Positions 13,200 to 26,785 of a stretch of 64,000 bases of DNA are shown piece by piece. The notes beneath the pieces were generated by a model. The model ran no database searches. It was not told the origin of the DNA and saw only the letters and a program-made list of their open reading frames with translations. The translations under genes were made by a program, and so were the position numbers. Each line of letters opens with the position of its first letter. The stretch's first letter is position 1. This DNA is from Centroberyx gerrardi (lineage: Eukaryota; Chordata; Actinopteri; Beryciformes; Berycidae), in the NCBI RefSeq assembly GCF_048128805.1, contig NC_136010.1, positions 18,604,980 through 18,668,979 of the forward strand, written 5' to 3'.

Positions 13200-13589
13200 A
13201 TTTCTGACAAAATATGTCTGACATGCCATACAATAAATATACTTTTTGCTGTTTGTGCCAAATAGTAATGAAAATTGTTATCTAAGAGCTCACATAAGAG
13301 AATTTAAGTATTTAGATTGTGGTAATAAATAAATTGGCAACTCTATGCATGAAGATATAGAGAAACAAGATGACTAATGTGACTAAAATGCATTCATCTA
13401 CGATTTCTTATCAAATATGCCAGACATGTCATGCAGTAAATATACTTTTGCTGTCCCTGCTGAATGGTGACCTAAAATATTATCTAACAGCTCACATAAA
13501 CAAGCGCCAAAATTGCCTTTGAAAAGTATTTAGATTGTTGATATGTGATGATAAATATGTTTGACAACTCTATGCATGATAAAGAGAGG
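13200..13589. repeat. Diverged two-copy tandem duplication
   Basis: Copy 1 (about 13200-13362) and copy 2 (about 13403-13589) share the same order of blocks: a TTTCT...AAATATG start, ACATG(C/T)CAT, AATATACTTT(T)TGCTGT, TATCTAA(G/C)AGCTCACATAA, AGTATTTAGATTGT and CAACTCTATGCATGA. Copy 2 carries short insertions. No flanking target duplication or terminal inverted repeat was seen, so a local segmental duplication is more likely than a transposon. Confidence 0.8.
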
Positions 13590-15905
13590 GTTGTGATATG
13601 TCATAAAGAGGGATTTGCGTTAGAATAGAAAGCATTCACAGGGTCAGTGGAGAACTTATCTAATCATTTTGCTCCCATTATAATGTAGCCTACCTTATCT
13701 CAATACATTTATGTAATATTTAATCAGATATGCTGGTGTCAGCGGAAAACATTGTTCTTGGCTGAGCTGGGGGCTGAAAGCAGAAGTAATGCCATTTGCT
13801 TGCTGTTCCATAGCAACGCTGCCTACTTTTTCATGGTGTGTCTCAGCAAAGAAGTCAAGAAAATGTCAAGGGGTCTGTAAAAGGGATGCCTCTGTTAATT
13901 AACTGTTTTGCTCTGGTTAGAGGTGAAAACCGCTCCAATTTAAGAATTCACTCAGGATATGCTTATAACATTCTTAGGACGGGTCAATTAGCACTTGTGA
14001 ATTCCTTCTCCAAGCTGCAAATCAGGGAACCAAGACTATAATCTGTGATATCATTTACAATAGATGTACATTCTGGAGCTGCTCCAGTAAAAAGAAAAGA
14101 ATTCCAGCATAGTCTGAATATTCACAAACCAAAACATGCTTCATACTCTAGTAGTGTTATTTGTTCTGCATGAGAAAATCATCCCCAGCAAATAATCTGG
14201 ATTCTGTCACAGTCACCTTTCCATCTTTTGCAGTTCATTCTCTGTGGAGCTGTAGATCAGTGTAATGTCACATATAAGGAGATGAAAGCTCTTCTCTCTT
14301 GTTTCTGGCTACAACTGACAAAATGAAAGCTCACTAATAACAGGCTAAATTATCCAAGGCATAATAACAGCATCTGTCAAAAGGTTTAAAATATGTCATT
14401 TTTATACACAAAAACAGGTCACATTTTTTCAAAAACAGACTTGTGTTTATGGATGGTGTAACCTTGAGGGTGGTTCCTCACCGCCATTGCATGTGTCACC
14501 AACATAGTTCTGTTTTTTCCTCCATGGGGTGACCCTTAGTCACCAAGAGTCAAACTTCAAATACGTCATTCCCCCTGGACTGTGAGACTTTATTTACCAG
14601 TGCTATTACAATAAAATTGTGAATAAATATAGATTGGACAAATTTTGATAGGATTTCATGTCTTTAATTATGGTGTGTGCAGTTCAGTGTGACCTTGTGT
14701 TGGCTTTGTCAGCATTCAGTAAAACTCAAACAAAGATATGTACTTTACTGTAATCTCATACTATTGCTCTCTATAATGAAACTTTCCTTCAGATAAAGTC
14801 ACTCAAGTATGTATTGTCATTTGTTGTTATCTATATGATTTTCTTTCCTACACTTACTATAAGCTTCATTTTACTTTTTTAATAACTTAGTTTTAACAGC
14901 AGTAGCAAAAACAACAACAACAGCAAATTGCTCAATAACACAAACAATTAAATCCCAATTTAAGATGATAGTGGGCAATATTTTCTCCCACTTTTATTCT
15001 ATGTTTGTAGTTTTGGGTAATGTCCGTTCAATTTGAACTGGAACAAATAATACATCCTTTTTCATTCTTCTTGTAAGTAGCACAAAGTATTTAACTGTTA
15101 ATGAGAAAAAACTCATCAATAAAGACCAAGATGACAAAGTAACATCAAACACTAAAACACAACATGAACTGTGACATGATTAGACCTAATGCCATTGACA
15201 CTGAAGCCAACTCAAGTCTATAAGACTAGACTGTTGCCAAGTCAACAGTCAATAAAAAAGTCATAGTCCATGGAAAGAAATCTAAAAGTGTAATCTTTCA
15301 TAATAATAATGCTGGCAACAGTGACACCAATTGTTAAATGGCACAAAATGGCAAAAGGATAACAATTAAACTAGAGGAATGAAAGCCTGAGAAAAAGTCT
15401 GGACAAATGACATGTATGAGATTAATAGGGCAAAAGATAATATTGTTTGTCCCACAGCAAATAATGCTTGCAAACTAGATTATCAATTGATGGGCTGCTC
15501 AACTGATCAGTTGGGAACAAAACAGAATTAGCTTAGTTAAATACAGTGATGGATAATGTTACGGATGGATACACCATTACTCAATTTGTTGCTTTAGTTT
15601 AGGGACCTCTGGAGCAATATCTGGGCAGGAGAAAACTCGGTAAAACGTATTGACTGTGCAGGCTTTTCTCAAGGTTGCTGCTCAACAACAGGAATAAAAT
15701 GCACGATTGTGAAAAGGAAGGCAAACTCTGCAACCTTCCTAATTCAAAATGATCTGCTTTTCTTTTCATCCGGACACCAATCCACCTAGCTTTCTAAAAT
15801 AACGTTAGAAACAAGATGATTCAAGCTGGTTCAAGCAAGTTTCAAGCTGATTTACAGCAGTAGAGCGCAGTATTAAACCTTCAGTGACCTCTGACTGTCA
15901 GGTCT

Positions 15906-15924
15906 TTGGTGCCATCTGCTGTAT
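15906..15924 (-). promoter_or_regulatory. CTCF-like motif
   Basis: The minus strand reads ACAGCAGATGGCACC, close to the CTCF core CCASYAGRKGGCRC. It lies about 250 nt upstream of the Ig-receptor gene start. This is motif evidence only. Confidence 0.4.
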
Positions 15925-16169
15925 GTAAGCAAACTGGACATAGTGCTTACACCGATGGAAAAGATACACAACATGAGAGAAATGTTACAGTATGAGCAAT
16001 CATCTTCAGATTGCATTCATACCACAAACATACACAAACATTCATGTCATCACACTGATTTACCCAACCACCAAGTGATTGCTCAACATGACCAAGGGGA
16101 AGGAAGAAGAGGAAGCCCTAAATGCTGCACGCTATTCTTCTACTTCACACTGTTCTTTCCATCTCCATC

Positions 16170-17641
16170 ATGACGGCCTCAGGGTTATATGTCAGCTTTC
16201 TTAATGGTAATGATAGCATTTTTAATAGCTCTCTAATGGCAGAACAACTTGGAAAGAATGCTTGATTTTATGTACTAATATAATGTGAAATGTTTTTGCA
16301 TTTTGCAGCTCCATTTCTCTGCCTCCTCTGGCTAATGAGGCATAAAGTGGACTCACTTCAGCTGTCGGCTCCGGCGGTGGTAAAAGCAGAAAATGGTGGA
16401 TCTGTGACAATCTCTTGCCAGTATGACCCTTTGTACAGGGACAACACAAAGTACTGGTGTAAGGGACAGATTTACGAGCTGTGTAAAGTAGTGGTGAAAA
16501 CACCCAGGAACAGACGCAGCGACAGATGCTCCATCGTCGATGATAAGGATGCAGGTTTCTTCAATGTGACTGTGACTTCGCTCAGGCAAAGTGATGAGGG
16601 CAAGTACTGGTGTGTCATCTCCAGGTCTGGGAGGAACGTCTACACTGGTGTCAAGCTCCTGGTCTCCCACTCAGGTATCACCTCATCATGGGTCGGCTGG
16701 GGAACATCATCAAATGTGATGCAATGCTATGGCAGCTACTTGATAGTGATGCTGCTTTGATACTGATGTTTCAAAACTGATACAGAAAGCAACAAGTCTT
16801 AAATTCATGTAATTATGACTCTAAACTTTCAAGTTTAACAAGGAGTGCTTTCAAGACCAATGTTGTATTGAAGCTGCTGACAGCTGATTTTGTGCCGATA
16901 GTCAATATCTTTTAATTTTTCCAGTTTTATGCCCAAAAATTACAAATATTCATTATTTTCTTCAGAATGTTATAGCTGGCAAGGTAGAAAAGCATCTGAA
17001 ACAGCATTTAGACCATCATGGGACAGTAAAACTCTCTATACAAAAGAAACTGGGTGACCCACTCTACCTAATCGGTTGTAGCTATGGACAAACATGGCTG
17101 GCCAGTATTTGATATTTAATCAAAGGCAAAGAGATATATAAGTCTAACCCTGTTGTAAAGCATATTGCCTGATTGATTTTAATGCAAGGTGTTCTTTTTC
17201 CACAGTAATGACGCCTACCAACACCACACCAACCACTGCAGTGATACAGAAACACAATGAAATAAGGTGAATAGTCATCATGTCAATAATATTGCTGATA
17301 GTTTCACATTGATAAAACAATAGTCACCCTATATTAACCAACAGTAAACATGAATAAACAAATAAGCATGTGAACAATAACATGCTAAACCCAAAGTAAG
17401 ATAATTCTAATCTCAATAATTTTTTTTGTTTTGTGTCTTTCTTTTCACTAGTTGGTGGGCAACTCTACGTTGGATCCTTTTCATTTTAATGTTGTGTTGT
17501 TTGGCAGCAACACATATTGCTGTGTGGAGGATAAATACTGTGCCGAAAATATGTCAGCACCAGCCAACTCACTGTCAAATCTCTCACATCTATGGCTCAA
17601 ATTGTGACAATACCACTTCAGATTTACCTGCACAGTTCTAA
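16170..17641 (+). CDS. CD300/pIgR-like single-Ig membrane receptor
   Basis: A type I membrane protein of the CMRF35/CD300 and polymeric-Ig-receptor-like family, expected on myeloid or mucosal immune cells. Exons: 16170-16206, 16309-16674, 17206-17266, 17452-17641, giving 217 aa. The V-type Ig domain (about 29-135) has the canonical cysteines C49 and C114, the extra C63/C71 pair typical of this family, KYWC motifs at both ends, DEGKYWC and an N-glycosylation site at N98. A short Thr-rich stalk precedes a hydrophobic helix (about 162-180) and a 37-residue tail. The tail has one tyrosine (Y202) in IYGSN, which does not fit a clear ITIM, and the helix has no internal charged residue. The start is uncertain: an ATG at 16290 in the intron also reads straight into the Ig exon with a plausible signal peptide. 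Confidence 0.82.
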
Positions 17642-17665
17642 CAATTCATGGGTGAATTGCAATCA

Positions 17666-17712
17666 CACACACACACACACACGCACACGCACACCACACG
17701 CACACGCATGCA
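17666..17712. repeat. (AC)n microsatellite
   Basis: Interrupted AC dinucleotide run with CG interruptions, in the 3' UTR of the Ig-receptor gene. Confidence 0.9.
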
Positions 17713-17999
17713 TTCTGGCAATGCACATTCTACCAGTGTCTGGAATAAGCTGAACCTGTTCGTCGCAAGAAATGAAACATCAAATGAAAAAGTGATTTTT
17801 TTACTTAGTACTTTATATGCATCTCTGTTGGATGATCATGGAGGTTGTTATTCCATTTGTGTCGAAACCACGTTTGTCTGGGTTCATAGGAATTTCAGAT
17901 AAAACAAACATCCACCAGATCTAAAGTGCAGAAAAAGAGCATTTCCTAAAAACATTCCCTCATGCAGATATAAGGGCTCAATTCTTGCAAAGTGTTGGT

Positions 18000-18005
18000 A
18001 ATAAA
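18000..18005 (+). promoter_or_regulatory. Polyadenylation signal AATAAA (Ig-receptor gene)
   Basis: A canonical hexamer about 360 nt after the receptor stop codon, followed by a T-rich stretch that could act as the downstream element. Confidence 0.6.
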
Positions 18006-18500
18006 AACTAAATATGGACAACAAATTAACTGTGTGATGTGCTTTTCTTTATTTATCTTGTTAAAGGAAGGTTTGCTGGACAATAGTCTTCTTTACAGTC
18101 ATACAGCTACACACATTCAAGTGAATAATTTTCTCCAACCCATCTAAACTTAATTTATCCATATTTTTTTGGTTTGTTTTGGCAAAATAGCCATTTTAGT
18201 CTGAAATAAATATTTATGAGATAAATTAATATTATACTATCAGACTGGTGTAAGTTAATGAGGATATGGTTCTTTAAAGGAAAAAAAAACATAATAATGC
18301 TTTTCTGAAAATATTGATTTTTATTTATATTGCTGGTTGTTTTCTTTGTAATGATCACTGACTGGAGGACAGTTTACTTTTACTACCTTTGTACCTTTTA
18401 TTTGCCACACCATCATAAGTTGTAGGTGACTGTTAATATGTGTGTTTTGTTCATAGCACTCTGAAACTTGGTTAATTTGCAATTCAGTTATTAGTTCTAT

Positions 18501-18513
18501 TAGCAGCAGCAGC

Positions 18514-18552
<39 letters not shown>
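18501..18552. repeat. (CAG)4(TAG)n trinucleotide repeat
   Basis: Four AGC-type units pass into about 13 TAG units. It lies 50-100 nt upstream of the presumed cdc42 promoter region. Confidence 0.92.
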
Positions 18553-18553
<1 letters not shown>

Positions 18554-18598
18554 TATACATTTGAACTGGACATTTTCTCATGTTATACTCTTCGGTGG

Positions 18599-22388
<3,790 letters not shown>

Positions 22389-24160
22389 GTTTCGGACCGG
22401 ACTTGTCTCTCCACACCAGCTCCTAAGTCTAGGTTAACAGTATTGAAGAATATTGTTGTCCTTCATGAAGTATATGCCTCTTGATAGACTCTGTCAACCC
22501 AGATATCTATTGGATATGTTGAACATGATTTGAAGATGTAGTACCTAGCGATGCTGTTTGAGATGATTTGAGACTTTCAAAATGGTCTTACATGATATGA
22601 ACACTGGATGCGAAAAATGTAATCATTTACTATGAGTTATTATCAAACTGTGGTAGACACTTGCAAACAACTGTTGAGTTTGATTACAGTATGTTTACAG
22701 TTCATTCTGGTAGAAGTATAGGCTTACTGCTATACTAGAACAATTTTATGTAAGTATAAAAACCTCTTAAAATGATATTTTCATGGAACCACTGTTGAAA
22801 TGATGCTTGTGTAGTCTCATGGACTTTAATGGTTGGCAGTTGTGTTGTCCATTAGTGACTGATTGAGCTGGAAGAGGCACACAGCTCCTGATAATGATGG
22901 ATCAGTGAGATGCTCTAGTGCCGTCTTAGTATTTCCTACATCTGATGCTTCTCCTTTGCCTTTTCCAATGGCAGTCTTCATGCCATTCCTTTTTTAAGGT
23001 TTTTTTATTTGTACTGTATATGCAGCCCTGGCACTTGCAGCTCAGTTTTGTTGACACAGTGTATGTTATTGTTTAATTTTCCATTATTGACTTGGTTTCT
23101 GGCAATAGAAATCTTGGGGAAAGTCACAGAATTTGAAAATTATGTTTTCCAAATTTAGAAATGTTTGTGAAAATTATAATTTTCTTAACAGTTTTGGAGA
23201 AGCCCTGGAGATTCACTCATTTATTTTTTCACTTGGTCAAATGTTCAATGTCAAGTAATCTCTGAAGGAGTATGACATCTCTAGGCTGTGCTCCACGTTA
23301 GTTCTAGCTTGCCAAATGAAAACCTGGGAAATTTACACTTGTCAGAGAAAAAAATCTAGAGATGCTGACAAATAAGTGGTAAATGTATGGAATTTGAAAA
23401 AAAAAATGAACACTCCACTGGAAGGTGAGCATCACAAATATTTTTGGATTGATGAGCATTTTACACATTATTTCAGTGATGGAATGTAGTTACTGTACAT
23501 TCCCAATTTGAGAGAAATGAAGCACAAAATTGTCTCTAAATCATTCATTGTTTGTGATGGGCAGGGGTTAGCAAGGTCATGGCCATGTGTGTCCTGATCC
23601 TCCAATCAACACAAGTTGAATTGGTTGAATTTTGTTGGGTGCGTTTGATTCCTGGTAGGTTTTTTTTTGTTTTTTTTTGTTTTTTTGAAACATTTTACTA
23701 ATCGGCTTACAAACCCAGGAAAGTGTACCAATTTGTAAATTGAACAAACTCAGTGCTAAGCTGCTGCACCAGAAAGTCAGATGACAAATTCTGACAATAC
23801 TTGCTTTATGAACTGCTTTACACTCTGAAATTCTGTAGACTTTTGAATGAGAGAGCTCGTATTATTTGCAATCGTGTCTAATACTATGGCCACACCTGTT
23901 CAGTGGGTTTGATCTATAACTGAGAACAACCTCCTAACTTATTACTTGACCAATGAAAACATGACATGCTTTGATGATATTGAGATTCGGAGAGGCTGAG
24001 GTGAAGCTGAAATCAAATTAATGTTGATAAAAGTTACTTTGTAATAGATTTGAATAAGTTATCTTAGAGTGTTTGATTTTTATTCTGTTTGACTTAAAAA
24101 TTGTACTGTATCTTGCTTGTGATAAAACATCACAATAAACCAGTATTATGAATAAACCTT
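22389..24160 (+). other. Long cdc42 3' UTR
   Basis: The stretch after the exon B stop has no coding signal. It is AT-rich and ends with two AATAAA hexamers at 24134-24139 and 24151-24156. This gives a 3' UTR of about 1.8 kb, as is usual for vertebrate CDC42. The interrupted T-run near 23659-23685 is simple sequence. Confidence 0.75.
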
Positions 24161-26116
24161 AATTGAAACATCTTATGTTGTTGACTGACTTGATGGTTAG
24201 ATAAATAAGGTGACAACCAACCTGGTCCAATATAACCGTTTTAATAACTTGTATAAAATGCCACAGCTGGCATGGAGAAGAGAAATAAGGGAGTGCAAAT
24301 GCTAAAAACAATCAAACAAAAACAATCACACTTTTATATTAGAAATGTCAGCATCACACCTTACAGTTAACATACAGAGCAGTGCAAGAGAAAACATTCA
24401 TTTTAAGACTGATAAGTTTAAACAATGGTGCTGAAACCTTAAGCACAACAACGGAATCATTCACAAAAGGAATCCCTTATGATCTGAGGGGAAGTTTAGC
24501 ATTTTAGCAAAACCATGTGGCACTCACCCTGACCCTAACCAGACTCAATGAAGCTTCTTTATTGTCAGTAATGAGTAGAAATGAGTAGATGGGTTTTATT
24601 CTAAGTGAAGCACCTCATTTGGGATGAGCAATCACAGATCAGGTCACTGTTACTCCGCTGTGTTGCTCCCTCAGCTCAGTGCAGCACACACCGACTCATC
24701 ATATGACTTCACATTTGTCATCATCACTTACACTTAAAGTGAGTACAGTGAGACACACACCAGATAAATAGATCAAATCCCTTCTTCATAGACCTTAGAC
24801 CAGAGACAAGACAGTCCATTCAGAGATCCACAAAGCCTCCTTGACACTGTAGGAGGCATCTTGCCCTGCAGATGCACTCATAACATTTTTCATGACTGGT
24901 GGGCAGACCACAACACTAATGGGCAAGTGGGCAAATGACTCAAATATCATGAATATTCCTGAAAAATCCACAATAATGAATATTTATGCATCGTTTTGTG
25001 AACTTGGAAATGGGCGTGCGCTACTGTAGTATACCAAACTACAAACTGGACTATGTTCCCAAGGCTCGTAATGGCACTCGGGCCTGTGAAGCATGTATCC
25101 TCTTTGGTTAGACCTCACTGCAAAGATATTACTGCAAGGCTGTTCTGGGAGTGTGGATAATTATACACTGGCCCCCGTTTGAAAATTACCAGCCATGGTG
25201 TAGTGAACAGTGAAATTTCCATCCCTGTTAACCATTTTTTAATGGTCCCTGAAGGTGCTTTTACTTTCACAGTGAGATATGCATAATTTAGGTGAAGTCA
25301 GCTTCACACTGGTTACAACTGCTCTCATTCTAACATTTCCAATTCCACTTGTGTTGCAGCAAATCTGTTGCAACTATTCAAAGTTCTACGAGTTTGTACG
25401 ACCCTCCTTGCACCAAAAGTGCGCCGTGCTGAAGGCATAACATGTCTTCTCAAGATGCTGCTATGGACAATTACGTTGAAAATTACATTTTATACATTGA
25501 AAATTATATTTCTTAAAGAAACAGACACATATATTCAAGCTTTTATAGCTGCAGCAATAATCTTTCCACATTAAAAATAACTACAGGTGACATAAGGCAG
25601 ATAAGACTTCAAAAGGTGCAGTTTCAGGCAGGAGGTAGGAGTTAGATGAACAGCTACCGGTCTACCTGCCTCCCATGAAAAAAAAAAAAAAAAAAAAAAG
25701 GCTGAGGTTAGCCTGCTGCCAGCTGTCTACACTGGCAGTTAGCAGCATGACTGAATATGTTTGGTACTCAGTCAAGCTAGTGTTTGGTGACCGTCAGTTA
25801 AAATAAGTAGGCTGCTGTGTCTACTGAGGAGGTAATGTTAACTAAAAAGTTGCTTTGCATGGCTCATTATTGTACTGTAATCAAACAGGTACTGTGCTGG
25901 CTTTTTGTATGTACTTTATAATCAACATCTTTTCAAGCTAAAGCCGGTGTTGTAGCAGGGCTTGGAGAAAAAAAAACACACTTAGCTCTCAAAAAGGACC
26001 AGTGCACTGTAAAAAATAAATGACTAGAAACCAGATGATATCAGTGCAGTTAGTTGGAAGGAAAATACAACTACATAAAACACTGTAATTCTAAGATGGA
26101 AATTATGGTTATTGTT
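24161..26116. other. Noncoding interval between cdc42 and fbxo6
   Basis: The two genes converge here. No exon was recognised. The interval holds a poly(A) run (25678-25699) and AT-rich sequence of unknown origin. The stretch around 24960-25000 repeats ATGAATATT-type words, but no element boundaries can be drawn. The open frame 25368-25574 has no family resemblance. Confidence 0.6.
25678..25699 (+). repeat. Poly(A) run
   Basis: 22 consecutive A residues. No SINE head or LINE body was recognised upstream. Confidence 0.9.
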
Positions 26117-26122
26117 TTTATT
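26117..26122 (-). promoter_or_regulatory. fbxo6 polyadenylation signal AATAAA
   Basis: A canonical minus-strand hexamer about 130 nt after the fbxo6 stop codon. Confidence 0.6.
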
Positions 26123-26251
26123 AATGAGAAACAGGCCATAGATAGATTGGCTGAAAGCCTACTGTAACCAATAGCTCTTCATATCGGATCTGTCTTTTTT
26201 TTAAGCACCAGTCATTCTTTCTTCATTTTCAGATAGCCTTTTTGAAAGTTA

Positions 26252-26738
26252 CTAGAAATTAGTATTGTGCAGCTGTGTTTTTAAAGAGTTTTCCCCCGAG
26301 GGAGTAGGCCCCCGGACCTCCCCAGCCGAACCTGCCCCCCCCAGTGGACAACTGCTTTCTACGCCCATGACTGACGGACAAATCTCAACGCAGCTGTCAG
26401 TGACCCGAACTCCATACCATCCTGCCCAGAACTGCGTGTCCTTGCCTCCGTGGATAAAACGGATGTATCGCACTCCTGCTCCATAGTCCTTGAACACATG
26501 GGTCACCTGAAAAAATAAAGATCAGTCGGTAAGAAGTCTATTGCTGTCCTTCAACACTGTCATATCCATTAGTGCTTTATGCTCATCGTCAATACCTGAT
26601 TCCATTGCTGATCATTCCACTGCTCAAAGTAAACCGTCTCAGGAGCAAACGTCTGGACAGTCTTCTTCTTGTGATTCAGCAACTCGACACGGATCTCATA
26701 TTCACAGCCGCAATCCCATCGTGGTGCATACCTAGAAG

Positions 26739-26785
<47 letters not shown>

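Larger units (their letters stand above)
12884..16169. other. Noncoding interval between chia and the Ig-receptor gene
   Basis: No exon was recognised. Open frames here (for example 13001-13261 on the minus strand and 13838-14041 on the plus strand) lack family resemblance or splice context. The left part holds a diverged tandem duplication (13200-13589). A CTCF-like motif lies at 15906-15924. The remainder is AT-rich sequence in which I see nothing definite. Confidence 0.6.
17642..18598. other. 3' flank of the Ig-receptor gene with microsatellites
   Basis: An AC-rich repeat lies at about 17666-17712, just after the stop. AATAAA at 18000-18005 is a likely polyadenylation signal, about 360 nt past the stop. 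A CAG/TAG trinucleotide repeat lies at 18501-18552. The minus-strand frame 18321-18890 runs through this repeat as poly-Leu and is not credible as a gene. Nothing else was recognised. Confidence 0.65.

Noticed and set aside
16353-16670. Minus-strand frame opposite the Ig domain
   Set aside because: Antisense shadow of the receptor exon.
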